Assembly (NCBI RefSeq): GCF_019599145.1
Contig: NZ_CP080647.1
Coordinates: 3,472,001 to 3,536,000, forward strand
Direction of reading: 5' to 3'
DNA length: 64,000 nt
DNA from: Streptomyces akebiae
Lineage (GTDB): Bacteria; Actinomycetota; Actinomycetes; Streptomycetales; Streptomycetaceae
The notes under the pieces were generated by a model, which worked only from the letters and a program-made list of their open reading frames with translations, was not told where the DNA came from and ran no database searches. The translations under genes were made by a program, and so were the position numbers. The stretch's first letter is position 1, and each line of letters starts with the position of its first letter. Of this stretch, positions 8,401 to 16,708 are shown piece by piece.

Positions 8401-9751
8401 TCTTCCCCGGAAGGCGGTCACCCGGACCGCCAAGCTCGCCGCGCTTCCGCTCGGCATCGCAGGCCGGGCCACCTGGGGACTCGGCAAGCGGATCGTCGGC
8501 GAGTCGGCCGATCTCGTGGGCCGTGAACTCCAGCAGCGCACGGCGGAGCAGTTGTTCAAGGTCCTGGGCGAGCTGAAGGGCGGCGCGATGAAGTTCGGGC
8601 AGGCCCTGTCCGTCTTCGAGTCGGCGCTTCCCGAGGAGGTGGCGGGCCCCTACCGCGCGGCTCTGACCAAGCTCCAGGACGCGGCACCACCGATGCCGAC
8701 CCGCACGGTGCATGCCGTGCTGGAGGAGCGCATCGGAGCGGACTGGCAGGAGCTGTTCCTGGAGTTCGAGGACAAACCGGCCGCCGCGGCCTCGATCGGC
8801 CAGGTGCACCGAGCGGTGTGGCACGACGGCCGAGAGGTCGCAGTGAAGGTGCAGTACCCGGGCGCGGGCGAGGCCCTGCTTTCCGATCTCGGTCAACTCA
8901 GCCGGTTCGCCCGCCTGTTGGGCCCGCTGATCCCTGGCATGGACATCAAACCGCTCATCGCGGAACTGCGGGACCGTGTCTCCGAAGAGCTCGACTACGG
9001 CCTGGAGGCCCAGGCCCAGCAGGCGCACGCGGAGGAGTTCGAGGGCGACCCGGACGTGGTGGTCCCGGCTGTGGTGCACCAGTGCGAGCAGGTGCTGGTG
9101 ACCGAGTGGATGGAGGGCATCCCTCTCTCCGAGGTGATCACCGACGGCTCTCAGGAGCAGCGCGACCGGGCGGGCCAGTTGCTGACCCGCTTCCTCTTCT
9201 CGGGTCCGGCCCGCACCGGTCTCCTGCACGCCGACCCCCATCCGGGGAACTTCCGCCTCCTGCCGGACGAGAAGAGCGGCTGGCGCCTCGGCGTCCTCGA
9301 CTTCGGCACGGTGGACCGACTGCCGGGCGGCCTGCCGACCCCGATCGGAGACGCCCTCCGGCTGACCATCGAAGGTGAGGCCGAAGCGGTCTACGAGATG
9401 CTCCGTACGGAGGGTTTCGTAAAGGAGTCGATAGACCTGGACCCGGACGCCGTCCTCGACTATCTGCACCCCATCATCGAGCCGGTCCGGGCGGACGAGT
9501 TCACCTTCGCCCGCGGCTGGATGCGCAGCCAGGCCGCGCGGATCGCCGATCCACGCTCCCCCGCCCACCAGTTGGGCAAGCAGCTGAACCTGCCCCCGTC
9601 CTACCTCCTCATCCACCGGGTGACCCTGAGCACCATCGGCGTCCTGTGCCAGCTCGGCGCGACGGTCCGTATGCGCGACGAGTTGGAGGAGTGGCTGCCG
9701 GGCTTCCTGGCAGAAGAAGAGGAGGAGGGCGAGTCGGCCGCGGAGGCGTAG
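8393..9751 (+). CDS. ABC1/UbiB (AarF) family atypical kinase
   Basis: The 452-residue product has the ABC1 hallmarks: the KxGQ motif (MKFGQALS, about residues 64-71), the Ala-rich loop AAAASIGQVH instead of a Gly-rich loop, the catalytic-loop LLHADPHPGNF and the DFG motif in LDFGTVD. ABC1 kinases are ATPases linked to quinone-lipid metabolism (UbiB/COQ8). ATG 8393 has GGAGG seven bases upstream; the upstream in-frame extension overlaps the E1-like gene and is discarded. It lies immediately upstream of the wblC unit on the opposite strand, as in mycobacteria where the Rv3197 gene neighbours whiB7 and has been tied to macrolide tolerance. Confidence 0.93.
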   Translation: MSDLPRKAVTRTAKLAALPLGIAGRATWGLGKRIVGESADLVGRELQQRTAEQLFKVLGELKGGAMKFGQALSVFESALPEEVAGPYRAALTKLQDAAPPMPTRTVHAVLEERIGADWQELFLEFEDKPAAAASIGQVHRAVWHDGREVAVKVQYPGAGEALLSDLGQLSRFARLLGPLIPGMDIKPLIAELRDRVSEELDYGLEAQAQQAHAEEFEGDPDVVVPAVVHQCEQVLVTEWMEGIPLSEVITDGSQEQRDRAGQLLTRFLFSGPARTGLLHADPHPGNFRLLPDEKSGWRLGVLDFGTVDRLPGGLPTPIGDALRLTIEGEAEAVYEMLRTEGFVKESIDLDPDAVLDYLHPIIEPVRADEFTFARGWMRSQAARIADPRSPAHQLGKQLNLPPSYLLIHRVTLSTIGVLCQLGATVRMRDELEEWLPGFLAEEEEEGESAAEA

Positions 9752-9772
9752 CCGGTTCGGGCGAGGGCGGGT

Positions 9773-9982
9773 TCACCACCAGGCCGAGTCCAGCCTGCCT
9801 TCGATCGCGCGCAGGTTCTCCCTGGCACAGGTCTCGCAGAAGTAGTGCCGTGCCCCGTTCTCCACGGAACAGATCCACAAGGGTCGAGGGGCCTCGGCGG
9901 TGGTGCCGCAGCGGGCGCACACGAGGGTCTGGGGTTCCGCGGCGGGGCCGCCCTGGTCGCCGTCCCCGGAAAGACTCGTCAC
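9773..9982 (-). CDS. Small zinc-ribbon protein
   Basis: The 69-residue product has two Cys pairs, CARC and CETC, with an additional Cys before a His (CSVENGARHYF). This is a zinc-ribbon arrangement, and the protein ends in the conserved-looking RAIEGRLDSAWW. The GTG at 9982 gives the compact form; the longer open frame upstream is Arg-rich and runs through a terminator hairpin, so it is rejected. The ribosome-binding site is weak. Function is unknown. It converges with the ABC1 kinase gene. Confidence 0.7.
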   Translation of the reverse strand: MTSLSGDGDQGGPAAEPQTLVCARCGTTAEAPRPLWICSVENGARHYFCETCARENLRAIEGRLDSAWW

Positions 9983-10030
9983 TCGGCGACGATATCGCCG
10001 CCCTCGACGGATCCGTGGGCACAACGCACC

Positions 10031-10062
10031 GCGGGGGCCGGTCCCTTCGGACCGGCCCCCGC
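10031..10062 (-). terminator. Strong terminator after the wblC operon
   Basis: A 14-base-pair perfect GC-rich stem with a CTTC tetraloop lies about 70 bases downstream of the wblC-associated small gene and upstream of the zinc-ribbon gene. It would end wblC transcription. Confidence 0.8.
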
Positions 10063-10130
10063 GGGGAGCCACTGCTGGTGGTGGTGACGTGCCTGTCCAG
10101 GCCGGGTCTTGCCGGTCGCCGCCGTGGCGA

Positions 10131-10454
10131 CTACTGCATGACCGCCATGGCGAGCGCACGGCGGGCGCGCAGCGAGGCGCGCTCGGCCCTGCGCTGCATC
10201 CGCTGAGCGACCGCCAGGCGCATGGCCCGGCGTTCCTGCTCAGCCTGGTGCAGGCGCTCGTGCATATGCGCACGAGCCAGGGCTTCTGGCATGAGATGCA
10301 TTTCTCGGGTCCTGTTCTGACGCGAGGCGTTCGCGCCGGTGGTGGTGAAATCAGGTGTCGCGGAGCCGGCGGGCTCGCTCGTGGACGGCTTCATCGGGGC
10401 CTGCTTCTTGGGGTCGTGCGTGAGGGGGCGGTCGATCGTTCCGGTGATGTTCAT
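10131..10454 (-). CDS. Hypothetical Arg/Ala/Met-rich protein coupled to wblC
   Basis: The 107-residue product has an unstructured N-terminal half and a strongly helical, Arg/Gln/Met-rich C-terminal half with no Cys pairs, signal peptide or membrane segment. Its ATG overlaps the stop codon of wblC (ATGA), so the two are translationally coupled and this protein should be made whenever WblC is induced. I do not recognise the family. It may be a small nucleic-acid- or ribosome-associated factor, but that is only suggested by charge and context. Confidence 0.7.
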   Translation of the reverse strand: MNITGTIDRPLTHDPKKQAPMKPSTSEPAGSATPDFTTTGANASRQNRTREMHLMPEALARAHMHERLHQAEQERRAMRLAVAQRMQRRAERASLRARRALAMAVMQ

Positions 10455-10819
10455 GCTGTGACCGGGTTCTTGCGCGGGCGACCACGGGGCCGCTTGCGGG
10501 CCACGACGACACCCTGGACGAAGAGCTCGCCACCCCAGACGCCCCAGGGCTCACGCCGCTCCTTGGCGCCGGCGAGGCAGGCCTCCATCAGCGGGCAGGT
10601 GCGGCAGAGGGACTTGGCGTACTCGACATCGGCCGGCGACTCGGCGAAGAAGACCTCCGGGTCGTAGGAGCGGCAGGGGACGGGCACGCCGAGGTTCTCG
10701 ATGGCGTCGTCGAGCGCGGTGAGCGCGGTGAGCGGGGTCAAGGTGGAGTCCTCCGTGAGGCCGGGCGGGGGGATCGTTTCGGAAGGCGGTACGGACGGGG
10801 CGTGCGCTTCGAGTTGCAC
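10451..10819 (-). CDS. wblC: WhiB7-type transcriptional regulator WblC
   Basis: The 122-residue protein has the four Fe-S-ligating cysteines of WhiB proteins (C49, C72, C75, C81), the turn GVWGG at 93-97 preceded by EPW, and a C-terminal AT-hook RGRPRK (112-117). The AT-hook distinguishes WhiB7/WblC from other WhiB paralogues. Known role in the family: it binds the principal sigma factor and AT-rich DNA beside the -35 to activate intrinsic antibiotic-resistance genes, including its own. GTG 10819 has GAGGAA eight bases upstream. A long leader containing an ORF and an intrinsic attenuator precedes the gene. UvrD2 upstream and the ABC1 gene downstream match the mycobacterial whiB7 neighbourhood. 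Confidence 0.95.
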   Translation of the reverse strand: MQLEAHAPSVPPSETIPPPGLTEDSTLTPLTALTALDDAIENLGVPVPCRSYDPEVFFAESPADVEYAKSLCRTCPLMEACLAGAKERREPWGVWGGELFVQGVVVARKRPRGRPRKNPVTA

Positions 10820-10934
10820 GGTTCGTCTTCCTCGTCTGGTCGTTCCGGCCTGTTGGCCGGTTGCGGCTGGTACCGGGTTCTCTTCTTGTCCCGAGGCCCC
10901 TTCGCTCTGTAGTCCCTGGTCGGGGGCAAACAGA

Positions 10935-10969
10935 AGGGCCGCGGATCCCGGATGGGGTTCCGCGGCCCT
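10935..10969 (-). promoter_or_regulatory. Intrinsic attenuator hairpin in the wblC leader
   Basis: An 11-base-pair perfect stem (AGGGCCGCGGA / TCCGCGGCCCT) with a 13-base loop is followed on the minus strand by TCTGTTTG. It lies about 115 bases upstream of the wblC start and 23 bases after the stop of the leader ORF. Its 5' arm could pair instead with GGGCCTGAA at 11022-11014, inside the leader ORF, using TTCAGGGCC at 10972-10964 (one bulged G). That is the expected form of a terminator/antiterminator switch. Confidence 0.75.
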
Positions 10970-10992
10970 GAAGGCGCCGACCTGATCGTCGA

Positions 10993-11316
10993 TCAGGCTG
11001 GATCACTCCAGGGTTCAGGCCCACGGAAGGCCCACATCAGGTGGTGCTGCGTCGTCTGCTTCCGGAATCCGGCACCGGCCGCCGCGAAGGCATAGGCGTG
11101 GGCCTGTGCCTCTACTGCTGCTTCCAGTGCCTTGGTCGGTCGCTCATTGCGCTCACGGACGGGAAGACCCGCCAGAGACACGGAGGACGCCGGACGGCCG
11201 CCACTGATGGCGGACAGACCGGTGCCCAGGTTCGAGACGCCGAGCATGCACAGGGAGACGGCCGAGCGATCGGTCATTTTGACCGTGCTGATGTAGCTGG
11301 TGTTGATGCTGATCAC
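10993..11316 (-). CDS. Leader ORF (107 codons) upstream of wblC attenuator
   Basis: The frame from GTG 11316 has an excellent ribosome-binding site (AGGAGG, eight bases upstream). It encodes a 107-residue product beginning VISINTSYISTVKM and ending PEPWSDPA, with no recognised domain. It ends just before the attenuator hairpin, so its translation could control which RNA structure forms. Leader ORFs that sense slowed translation are known for whiB7/wblC genes of actinobacteria, although they are usually shorter than this. Whether the whole frame or only an internal part is translated cannot be decided here. An upstream in-frame ATG (11385) has no ribosome-binding site. Confidence 0.6.
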   Translation of the reverse strand: MISINTSYISTVKMTDRSAVSLCMLGVSNLGTGLSAISGGRPASSVSLAGLPVRERNERPTKALEAAVEAQAHAYAFAAAGAGFRKQTTQHHLMWAFRGPEPWSDPA

Positions 11317-11427
11317 TGGACTCGCCTCCTCTCGGCGTCTACGGGGACCGGCGCGAACCAATCCGACGGATATGAAGTACATCACGAAACCAGGGCCTTC
11401 GAGAAGGCCGCTGCTCTCGTGCCTAAG

Positions 11428-11470
11428 AACCTATGGGGATTGCCGGGGCATGCGCAAACTATTTTTTCGA
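11428..11470 (-). promoter_or_regulatory. Candidate autoregulated wblC promoter with AT-rich element
   Basis: On the minus strand an A-run (TCGAAAAAATAG, 11470-11459) directly precedes a -35-like TTGCGC (11457-11452). After an 18-base spacer comes TAGGTT (11433-11428), a TANNNT -10. AT-rich DNA just upstream of the -35 is the known binding architecture of WhiB7/WblC. It starts 11 bases after the uvrD2 stop codon in an otherwise very GC-rich region. Confidence 0.6.
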
Positions 11471-11480
11471 CGAGTTCGCA

Positions 11481-13703
11481 TCAGTCGCTCTCGTCGTCGC
11501 CCTCAAGCTCCCGACCTGCACAGATGTCGAGAACATCGGCGCCGTAGCGCTGCAACTTGCGGGCGCGGACGCCGGGGATGCGGGCGAGTTCAACCGGAGT
11601 GCTCGGCCCCGCTTCCGCGATCGCCATCAGTGTCCGGTCCGTGAAGACACAGAAGTCGGGTTGGCCACTGCGGCGTGCCTGGACCGCGCGCCACTCTCGC
11701 AGTCGCTCGTAGAGGCCCTCGTCCATGTCGGAGGGACAGTCCTCGCAGCGCATCAGCTTCATCTCGCCGGCGTCCCGCAGAGTGCGCCCGCAGACACGAC
11801 AGCGCGCCGGGGTGCGGCTGGTGCGGCGCGGTGCCCCCTCGGTGCCGCCGCCTACGAGGTCACCCGCCCGGGCGCCCGGGAAGCCCACTTCGACGCCCCC
11901 GGAGCCGCCCGTGCCGGTCCGTCCCGGGCCGGCGGTGGATCCGGGGCGCAGGCCGTTGAGGAATCGGCTGGGGCGGCGGTTGGGGCGGGTACCGGGCGAG
12001 CGGGACAGGGCCCAGGAGACGGAGAGCTGTTCGCGCGCGCGGGTGACGCCCACGTAGAGAAGTCGTCGCTCCTCCTCGATCTGTTCGTCCGTTCTCGCGT
12101 AGGTGATCGGCATCATGCCCTCGGCGACCCCGACGAGGAAGACGACGTCCCACTCAAGGCCCTTCGCGGAGTGCAGCGAGGCGAGCGTGACGCCCTGGAC
12201 GGTCGGGGCGTGCTGGGCGTTGGCCCGCTCGTCGAGTTCCGCGACCAGGTCGCCGAGCGTGGCGTGGGGCTTGGCGGCGGCGAAGTCGTGGGCCAGGTTC
12301 ACCAGGGCCGCGAGGGAATCCCAGCGTTCCCTGACCGCCCCGGAGCCCGCCGGTGGTTCACCGGTCCAGCCCTCGCCGGACAGCACGGCCCGTACCTGAG
12401 AGGGGAGGTCCACGGCGTCCTCAAGGAGGGTGTCGTTGCCCCCGAAGCGCGCGGCCGCCCTCAGCGCGGCCCCGGCCTTGCGCACCTCGGGGCGGTCGAA
12501 GAACCGTTCCGCGCCGCGCAGCTGATACGGCACTCCGGCGTCCGCGAGTGCCTGTTCGTAGGTTTCGGACTGGGAGTTCGTGCGGAACAGGATGGCGATC
12601 TCGCTCGCGAGGACTCCGGAGGCGATGAGGTCGCGGATGCGGTGGGCGGCCCCCTCGGCCTCGGCGGGCTCGTCCGCGTACTCGGTGTACCGGGGCTCGG
12701 GGCCCGGGGGCCGCTGGGAGATCAGTTCGAGGCGGTGGTCGGCGGCGCGGCCGCGGGCCTGGGAGAGCAGTGCGTTGGCGAGGTGGACCACCTGCGGGGT
12801 GGAGCGGTAGTCGCGGACGAGTTTGACGACGGTGGCCCCGGGGTGACGGTGACGGAAGTCGAGCAGATGGTCGGGAGTTGCGCCGGTGAACGAATAGATC
12901 GTCTGGCTGGCGTCGCCCACGACGCACAGGTCGTCCCGGTCGCCGAGCCACAGCTCCAGGAGGCTCTGCTGGAGGGGGCTGACGTCCTGGTACTCGTCGA
13001 CCACGAAGTGCTGGTACTGGGAGCGGACCTGCTCGGCGATGTCGTGGCGGTCCTGGAGGATACCGACCGTGAGCAGGAGCACGTCCTCGAAGTCGATGAC
13101 GGCCCGCTCGCGCTTCAGGTCCTCGTACGTGGCGTAGATCTGGGCGATCTCGGCGGGGTCACGGGGTGCCTCGCGGCCGTGTTTGGCGGTCGCGGCGGCG
13201 TAGTCGGAGGGGACGGTGCGGGTGACCTTGGACCACTCGATCTCGGCGGCCGCGTCGCGCAGTTCATTGCGATCGAGACGGATGCGGCAGGCGGCGGCGG
13301 CGTCCGCGACGAGTTGGATCTTGCGGTCGATGATGCGAGGCATGCCGCCGCCGACGGCTTTCGGCCAGAAGTACTGGAGTTGACGCAGTGCGGCCGAGTG
13401 GAACGTCCGGGCCTGGACTCCGGCGGCGCCGAGTTGGCGGAGACGGCCGCGCATCTCTCCGGCAGCCCGGTTGGTGAAGGTGACGGCCAGCACACTGGCG
13501 GGCTGGAGCATGCCGGCTCGCACTCCGTAGGCGATGCGGTGGGTGATCGCACGGGTCTTGCCCGTACCGGCGCCGGCCAGCACGCACACCGGACCGTGCA
13601 GCGCGGTGGCCACCGCGCGCTGCTCGGGGTCGAGCCCTTCGAGCACCGCGTCGGCCGAGTCGGGGACCTGCGGGAAGAGGGTGGAATGCGTTGCTGCTGT
13701 CAC
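11481..13703 (-). CDS. uvrD2: UvrD2-type SF1 DNA helicase with tetracysteine and HRDC domains
   Basis: The 740-residue protein has a Walker A motif GAGTGKT (about 44-50), Walker B VVDEYQD, the motif QTIYSFTGA and the other SF1A helicase motifs. After the helicase core comes a Cys4 segment (CRVCG...MRCEDCP) and a C-terminal HRDC-like domain (VELARIPGVRARKLQRYG). This order matches mycobacterial UvrD2. GTG 13703 is chosen because the sequence upstream is not protein-like, though the ribosome-binding site is poor and the start is uncertain by a few codons. It is divergent from the mycoredoxin gene and followed by the wblC promoter. Confidence 0.93.
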   Translation of the reverse strand: MTAATHSTLFPQVPDSADAVLEGLDPEQRAVATALHGPVCVLAGAGTGKTRAITHRIAYGVRAGMLQPASVLAVTFTNRAAGEMRGRLRQLGAAGVQARTFHSAALRQLQYFWPKAVGGGMPRIIDRKIQLVADAAAACRIRLDRNELRDAAAEIEWSKVTRTVPSDYAAATAKHGREAPRDPAEIAQIYATYEDLKRERAVIDFEDVLLLTVGILQDRHDIAEQVRSQYQHFVVDEYQDVSPLQQSLLELWLGDRDDLCVVGDASQTIYSFTGATPDHLLDFRHRHPGATVVKLVRDYRSTPQVVHLANALLSQARGRAADHRLELISQRPPGPEPRYTEYADEPAEAEGAAHRIRDLIASGVLASEIAILFRTNSQSETYEQALADAGVPYQLRGAERFFDRPEVRKAGAALRAAARFGGNDTLLEDAVDLPSQVRAVLSGEGWTGEPPAGSGAVRERWDSLAALVNLAHDFAAAKPHATLGDLVAELDERANAQHAPTVQGVTLASLHSAKGLEWDVVFLVGVAEGMMPITYARTDEQIEEERRLLYVGVTRAREQLSVSWALSRSPGTRPNRRPSRFLNGLRPGSTAGPGRTGTGGSGGVEVGFPGARAGDLVGGGTEGAPRRTSRTPARCRVCGRTLRDAGEMKLMRCEDCPSDMDEGLYERLREWRAVQARRSGQPDFCVFTDRTLMAIAEAGPSTPVELARIPGVRARKLQRYGADVLDICAGRELEGDDESD

Positions 13704-13742
13704 ACGGCCATGCTGCCAGGTCGCCGGAGGCGGTCGAGCAGG

Positions 13743-13751
13743 TTGTCCACA
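13743..13751 (+). promoter_or_regulatory. DnaA-box-like site in uvrD2/mycoredoxin intergenic region
   Basis: An exact TTGTCCACA nonamer lies 40 bases upstream of the uvrD2 start in the divergent promoter region. One isolated box cannot be an origin; a regulatory role is inference. Confidence 0.4.
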
Positions 13752-13920
13752 GGCAGGCCCCCGCAGTCGTACTAATGCGGCAGTCGCTCCTGTGTTCCGG
13801 TGCGCCCGCCGCGGGGCAGCGGTGCCGGCCGTCACCCGTGTGGGGGAATGGCGGGCCTGTCGCGTACGTTCCACTCACTGCGACCACGCACCCCTCTGAC
13901 CGTGAAGGAGCGCCAGGGAC

Positions 13921-14163
13921 ATGCCGGGCACTGTGACGATGTACAGCACCACGTGGTGCGGCTACTGCCGTCGGCTGAAGAGCCAGATGGACCGCGAGGG
14001 CATCACGTACGAGGAGATCAACATCGAGCAGGACCCGGAGTCCGCCGCTTTCGTGGAGAAGGCGAACGGCGGGAACCAGACGGTCCCCACCGTCCTCTTC
14101 CCGGACGGTTCGACGCTCACGAACCCTTCGCTGGCGCAGGTCAAGCAGAAGATCGGCGCGTAA
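13921..14163 (+). CDS. Mycoredoxin (glutaredoxin-like, CGYC)
   Basis: The 80-residue thioredoxin-fold protein has the redox motif WCGYC at residues 12-16 and the cis-Pro segment TVPTVLF. A CGYC site together with the position beside uvrD2 and nudC matches Mrx1 (Rv3198A), which reduces mixed disulfides between proteins and mycothiol. It has a strong ribosome-binding site (GAAGGAG). It converges with nudC, 12 bases apart. Confidence 0.92.
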   Translation: MPGTVTMYSTTWCGYCRRLKSQMDREGITYEEINIEQDPESAAFVEKANGGNQTVPTVLFPDGSTLTNPSLAQVKQKIGA

Positions 14164-14175
14164 CCACGGCGGGCT

Positions 14176-15123
14176 CTAGCCGGTGTGACCTCGTGTCGGC
14201 AGGGGCTTGCCGTACCAGAGTTCGATCAGTCGGGCCGCGATCGAGATGCCGTAGGGAGGCAGGACCTCCCCGGACTCGAAAGCGGCCCGCAGTTCTTCGC
14301 GGGAGAACCAGCGGGCCTCGTGGATCTCGTCGCCGTCGACGTCCACGGTGGTGGAGGTGGCCCGGGCCATGAATCCCAGCATGAGGCTGGAAGGGAAGGG
14401 CCACGGCTGGCTGGCGATGTAGTCGACCTGGCCGACGGTGATGCCGACCTCTTCCTGGACCTCGCGCCGCACGGACTGCTCGATGGACTCGCCGGGCTCC
14501 ACGAAGCCCGCGAGAGTGGAGAAACGACCCTCGGGCCAGTGCATCTGGCGGCCGAGCAGGATGCGGTCCTCGTCGTCCGTGACCGCCATGATCACCGCCG
14601 GGTCGGTGCGCGGGTAGTGCTCGGCGCCGCAGGCCGGGCAGCGCCGGATGTGTCCGGCCGCCGCGATGACGGTGCGCTCTCCGCAACGGGAGCAGAAGCG
14701 GTGGGTGCGCTGCCAGTTCTCCAGGCCGACCGCGTGCACCATGAGGCCCGTGTCACGCGGCGACAGCAGCATGCCTGCCTCCCGCAGCCCGGCCGGGCGA
14801 GCCGACTGGTCCATGCGGCCGGGCAGCGCGTCCTTCTGCAGTGCGAAATAGCTCACACCGTCGGCGTCGGTGCCCAGGAAGTAGCGGTGCGCCTCGGTGA
14901 GCGGCGCCTCGAAGGAAGGGGTCATGACGAGTTCGGTGGTGCCGTCCGGGGTCTCGTCGATGAGGACCTGACCGCCGGAAACCACGAAGCAGCGGGTCGT
15001 GGGGTGGCTCCACGCCGCCGCGAGCCAGGCCTCGTCGAGCCGGTGGTGGGCGGCCCGGTCGATGCCGCTGGGGGCGGTGAGCGCGATGGGTCGGTCGGCG
15101 GTGTGGTCGGTCCAGGTGGTCAC
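14176..15123 (-). CDS. nudC: NADH pyrophosphatase NudC (NAD+ diphosphatase)
   Basis: The 315-residue protein has an N-terminal domain, a zinc ribbon (CSRCG ... RCPACG), a Nudix box (GFVEPGESIEQSVRREVQEEVG) split here as GFVEPGE and REVQEEVG, and the NudC-specific signature SQPWPFPSS. The enzyme cleaves NAD(H) and can remove NAD caps from RNA. GTG 15123 gives the N-terminus typical of the family; a TTG four codons upstream would sit too close to the GGGGGAG site. It is the last gene of a probable adnA-adnB-dipeptidase-nudC transcript. Confidence 0.93.
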   Translation of the reverse strand: MTTWTDHTADRPIALTAPSGIDRAAHHRLDEAWLAAAWSHPTTRCFVVSGGQVLIDETPDGTTELVMTPSFEAPLTEAHRYFLGTDADGVSYFALQKDALPGRMDQSARPAGLREAGMLLSPRDTGLMVHAVGLENWQRTHRFCSRCGERTVIAAAGHIRRCPACGAEHYPRTDPAVIMAVTDDEDRILLGRQMHWPEGRFSTLAGFVEPGESIEQSVRREVQEEVGITVGQVDYIASQPWPFPSSLMLGFMARATSTTVDVDGDEIHEARWFSREELRAAFESGEVLPPYGISIAARLIELWYGKPLPTRGHTG

Positions 15124-15219
15124 GGGTGCTTCCAACTCCCCCGGTGAAACGGTTGATTGGGCGGGCGGTTCGACGGGGCGTGCGGCGGGCGGGGCGTCCT
15201 GGAGCGGGCGGGGCCTTCT

Positions 15220-16632
15220 TCAGTGTGCCTCGTGGGTGCCTTCGGCCAGTTCGCCCCAGAGATACGCGCTGGTCTCGACGCCCTTGAACAACAGATCGAG
15301 TTCGACCTTCTCGTTGGGGGCGTGCCAGCCGTCGGAGGGGACGGAGATGCCCAGGAAGAGCACGGGGGCGTCGAGAACTTCCTGGAGGTCGGCGGCGGGG
15401 CCGGAGCCGCCCTCGCGCGTGTGGCGGACCGGCTGCTGGAATGCGCGGCCCATGGCCCGTACGACCGACTGCAGGGCCGGGTGGTCCAGGGGCGTCAGGC
15501 AGGGGCGGGTGGAGCCGCTGAAGGTGATCTCGTGGCGGATCCCGGCGGGGATCCGCTCGGCGGCCCAGGCGGTGACAGCCTTCTCGATGTGGTCCGGGTT
15601 CTGGCCCGCGACCAGGCGGAAGGACAACTTCACCATGGCCGAGGACGGGATGATCGTCTTGCTTCCCGCGCCCTGATAGCCGCCGCCGATGCCATTGACC
15701 TCGGCGGTCGGGCGGGCCCAGATGCGCTCCAGGGTGGTGTGGCCGGCTTCGCCGCATGTCGCGGTCGACTTGGCCGTGCGCAGCCATCGTTCCTCGTCGA
15801 AGGGCAGTTCGGCGAAGAGTTCGCGTTCGCGGTCGGTGAGTTCGACGACGCCGTCGTAGAAGCCGGGGATCGCCACGCGCCCGTGCTCGTCGTGCAGGGC
15901 GGCGACCAGGCGGGCGATCTCGGTGGCCGGATTCGGTACGGCGCCGCCGAAGGAACCGGAGTGGATGTCCTGGTCCGGGCCGTACAGCTGGATCTCGCAC
16001 TCGGCGAGGCCGCGCATGCCGGTGCAGACGGTAGGGGTGTCCTCGGCCCACATTCCGGTGTCGGAGACGACCACCGCGTCGGCGGCGATCCGTTGGGCCT
16101 GTGCCTCGACGAGGGCGCGGAAGTGCGGGGAACCGGATTCCTCCTCGCCCTCGATCAGCATCTTGAGGTGGACGGCGGGGGCGGTGCGGCCGGTGGCGGC
16201 GAGGTGGGCACGGACACCGAGTGTGTGAAAGAACACCTGCCCCTTGTCGTCGGCCGCCCCGCGCGCGTGGAGTCTGTTCGCACGGATCACCGGGTCGAAC
16301 GGCTCGGTGTCCCAGCCGTCCTCGCGCGCCGCGGGCTGCACGTCGTGGTGTCCGTAGATCAGGACCGTGGGGGCGTCGGCGTCCGCGGAAGGCCATTCCG
16401 CGAAGACGGCGGGGGCTCCTGGCGTCTCCCAGACCTCGGCTGTCGGGAAGCCGGTCTCCCGGAGCTTGGCGGCCAACCAGTCGGCGCTGCGGCGTACGTC
16501 CGTCGCATGCTCGGGCTGGGCCGAGACCGACGGGATGCGCAGCCATTCCACGAGGTCGTCGAGGAAGGCGGCACGGTGGTTCTCGATGTACGTACGGACG
16601 ACGCTGACGTCGCTGTCAACGGACTGGCTCAT
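15220..16632 (-). CDS. M20 family metallodipeptidase
   Basis: The 470-residue protein shows the M20/ArgE-like layout: the zinc motif GHHDVQP (about residues 94-100), the catalytic EGEEESGS region, the bridging aspartate in RGAADDKGQ and the dimerisation-domain insertion between. It resembles dipeptidases of the PepV/CNDP type (long form of about 450-470 residues). ATG 16632 is chosen; the long upstream frame runs into adnB. The gene lies between adnB and nudC in the same direction. It is probably cytosolic with a broad dipeptide substrate. Confidence 0.9.
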   Translation of the reverse strand: MSQSVDSDVSVVRTYIENHRAAFLDDLVEWLRIPSVSAQPEHATDVRRSADWLAAKLRETGFPTAEVWETPGAPAVFAEWPSADADAPTVLIYGHHDVQPAAREDGWDTEPFDPVIRANRLHARGAADDKGQVFFHTLGVRAHLAATGRTAPAVHLKMLIEGEEESGSPHFRALVEAQAQRIAADAVVVSDTGMWAEDTPTVCTGMRGLAECEIQLYGPDQDIHSGSFGGAVPNPATEIARLVAALHDEHGRVAIPGFYDGVVELTDRERELFAELPFDEERWLRTAKSTATCGEAGHTTLERIWARPTAEVNGIGGGYQGAGSKTIIPSSAMVKLSFRLVAGQNPDHIEKAVTAWAAERIPAGIRHEITFSGSTRPCLTPLDHPALQSVVRAMGRAFQQPVRHTREGGSGPAADLQEVLDAPVLFLGISVPSDGWHAPNEKVELDLLFKGVETSAYLWGELAEGTHEAH

Positions 16633-16708
16633 GCTCACGAGCCTATCGGCCCGCGCCGACCTGCTCGTCCGGCGGTTCGTCCGTGACCGTCTCCCGTCCG
16701 TCCGCCGG

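Noticed and set aside
13743..13751. Replication origin suggested by a DnaA box
   Set aside because: An origin has many clustered boxes beside dnaA/dnaN; here single boxes are scattered between unrelated genes.
11433..13775. A 780-codon plus-strand open frame across uvrD2
   Set aside because: It is an antisense shadow of the helicase, which has all SF1 motifs on the minus strand.
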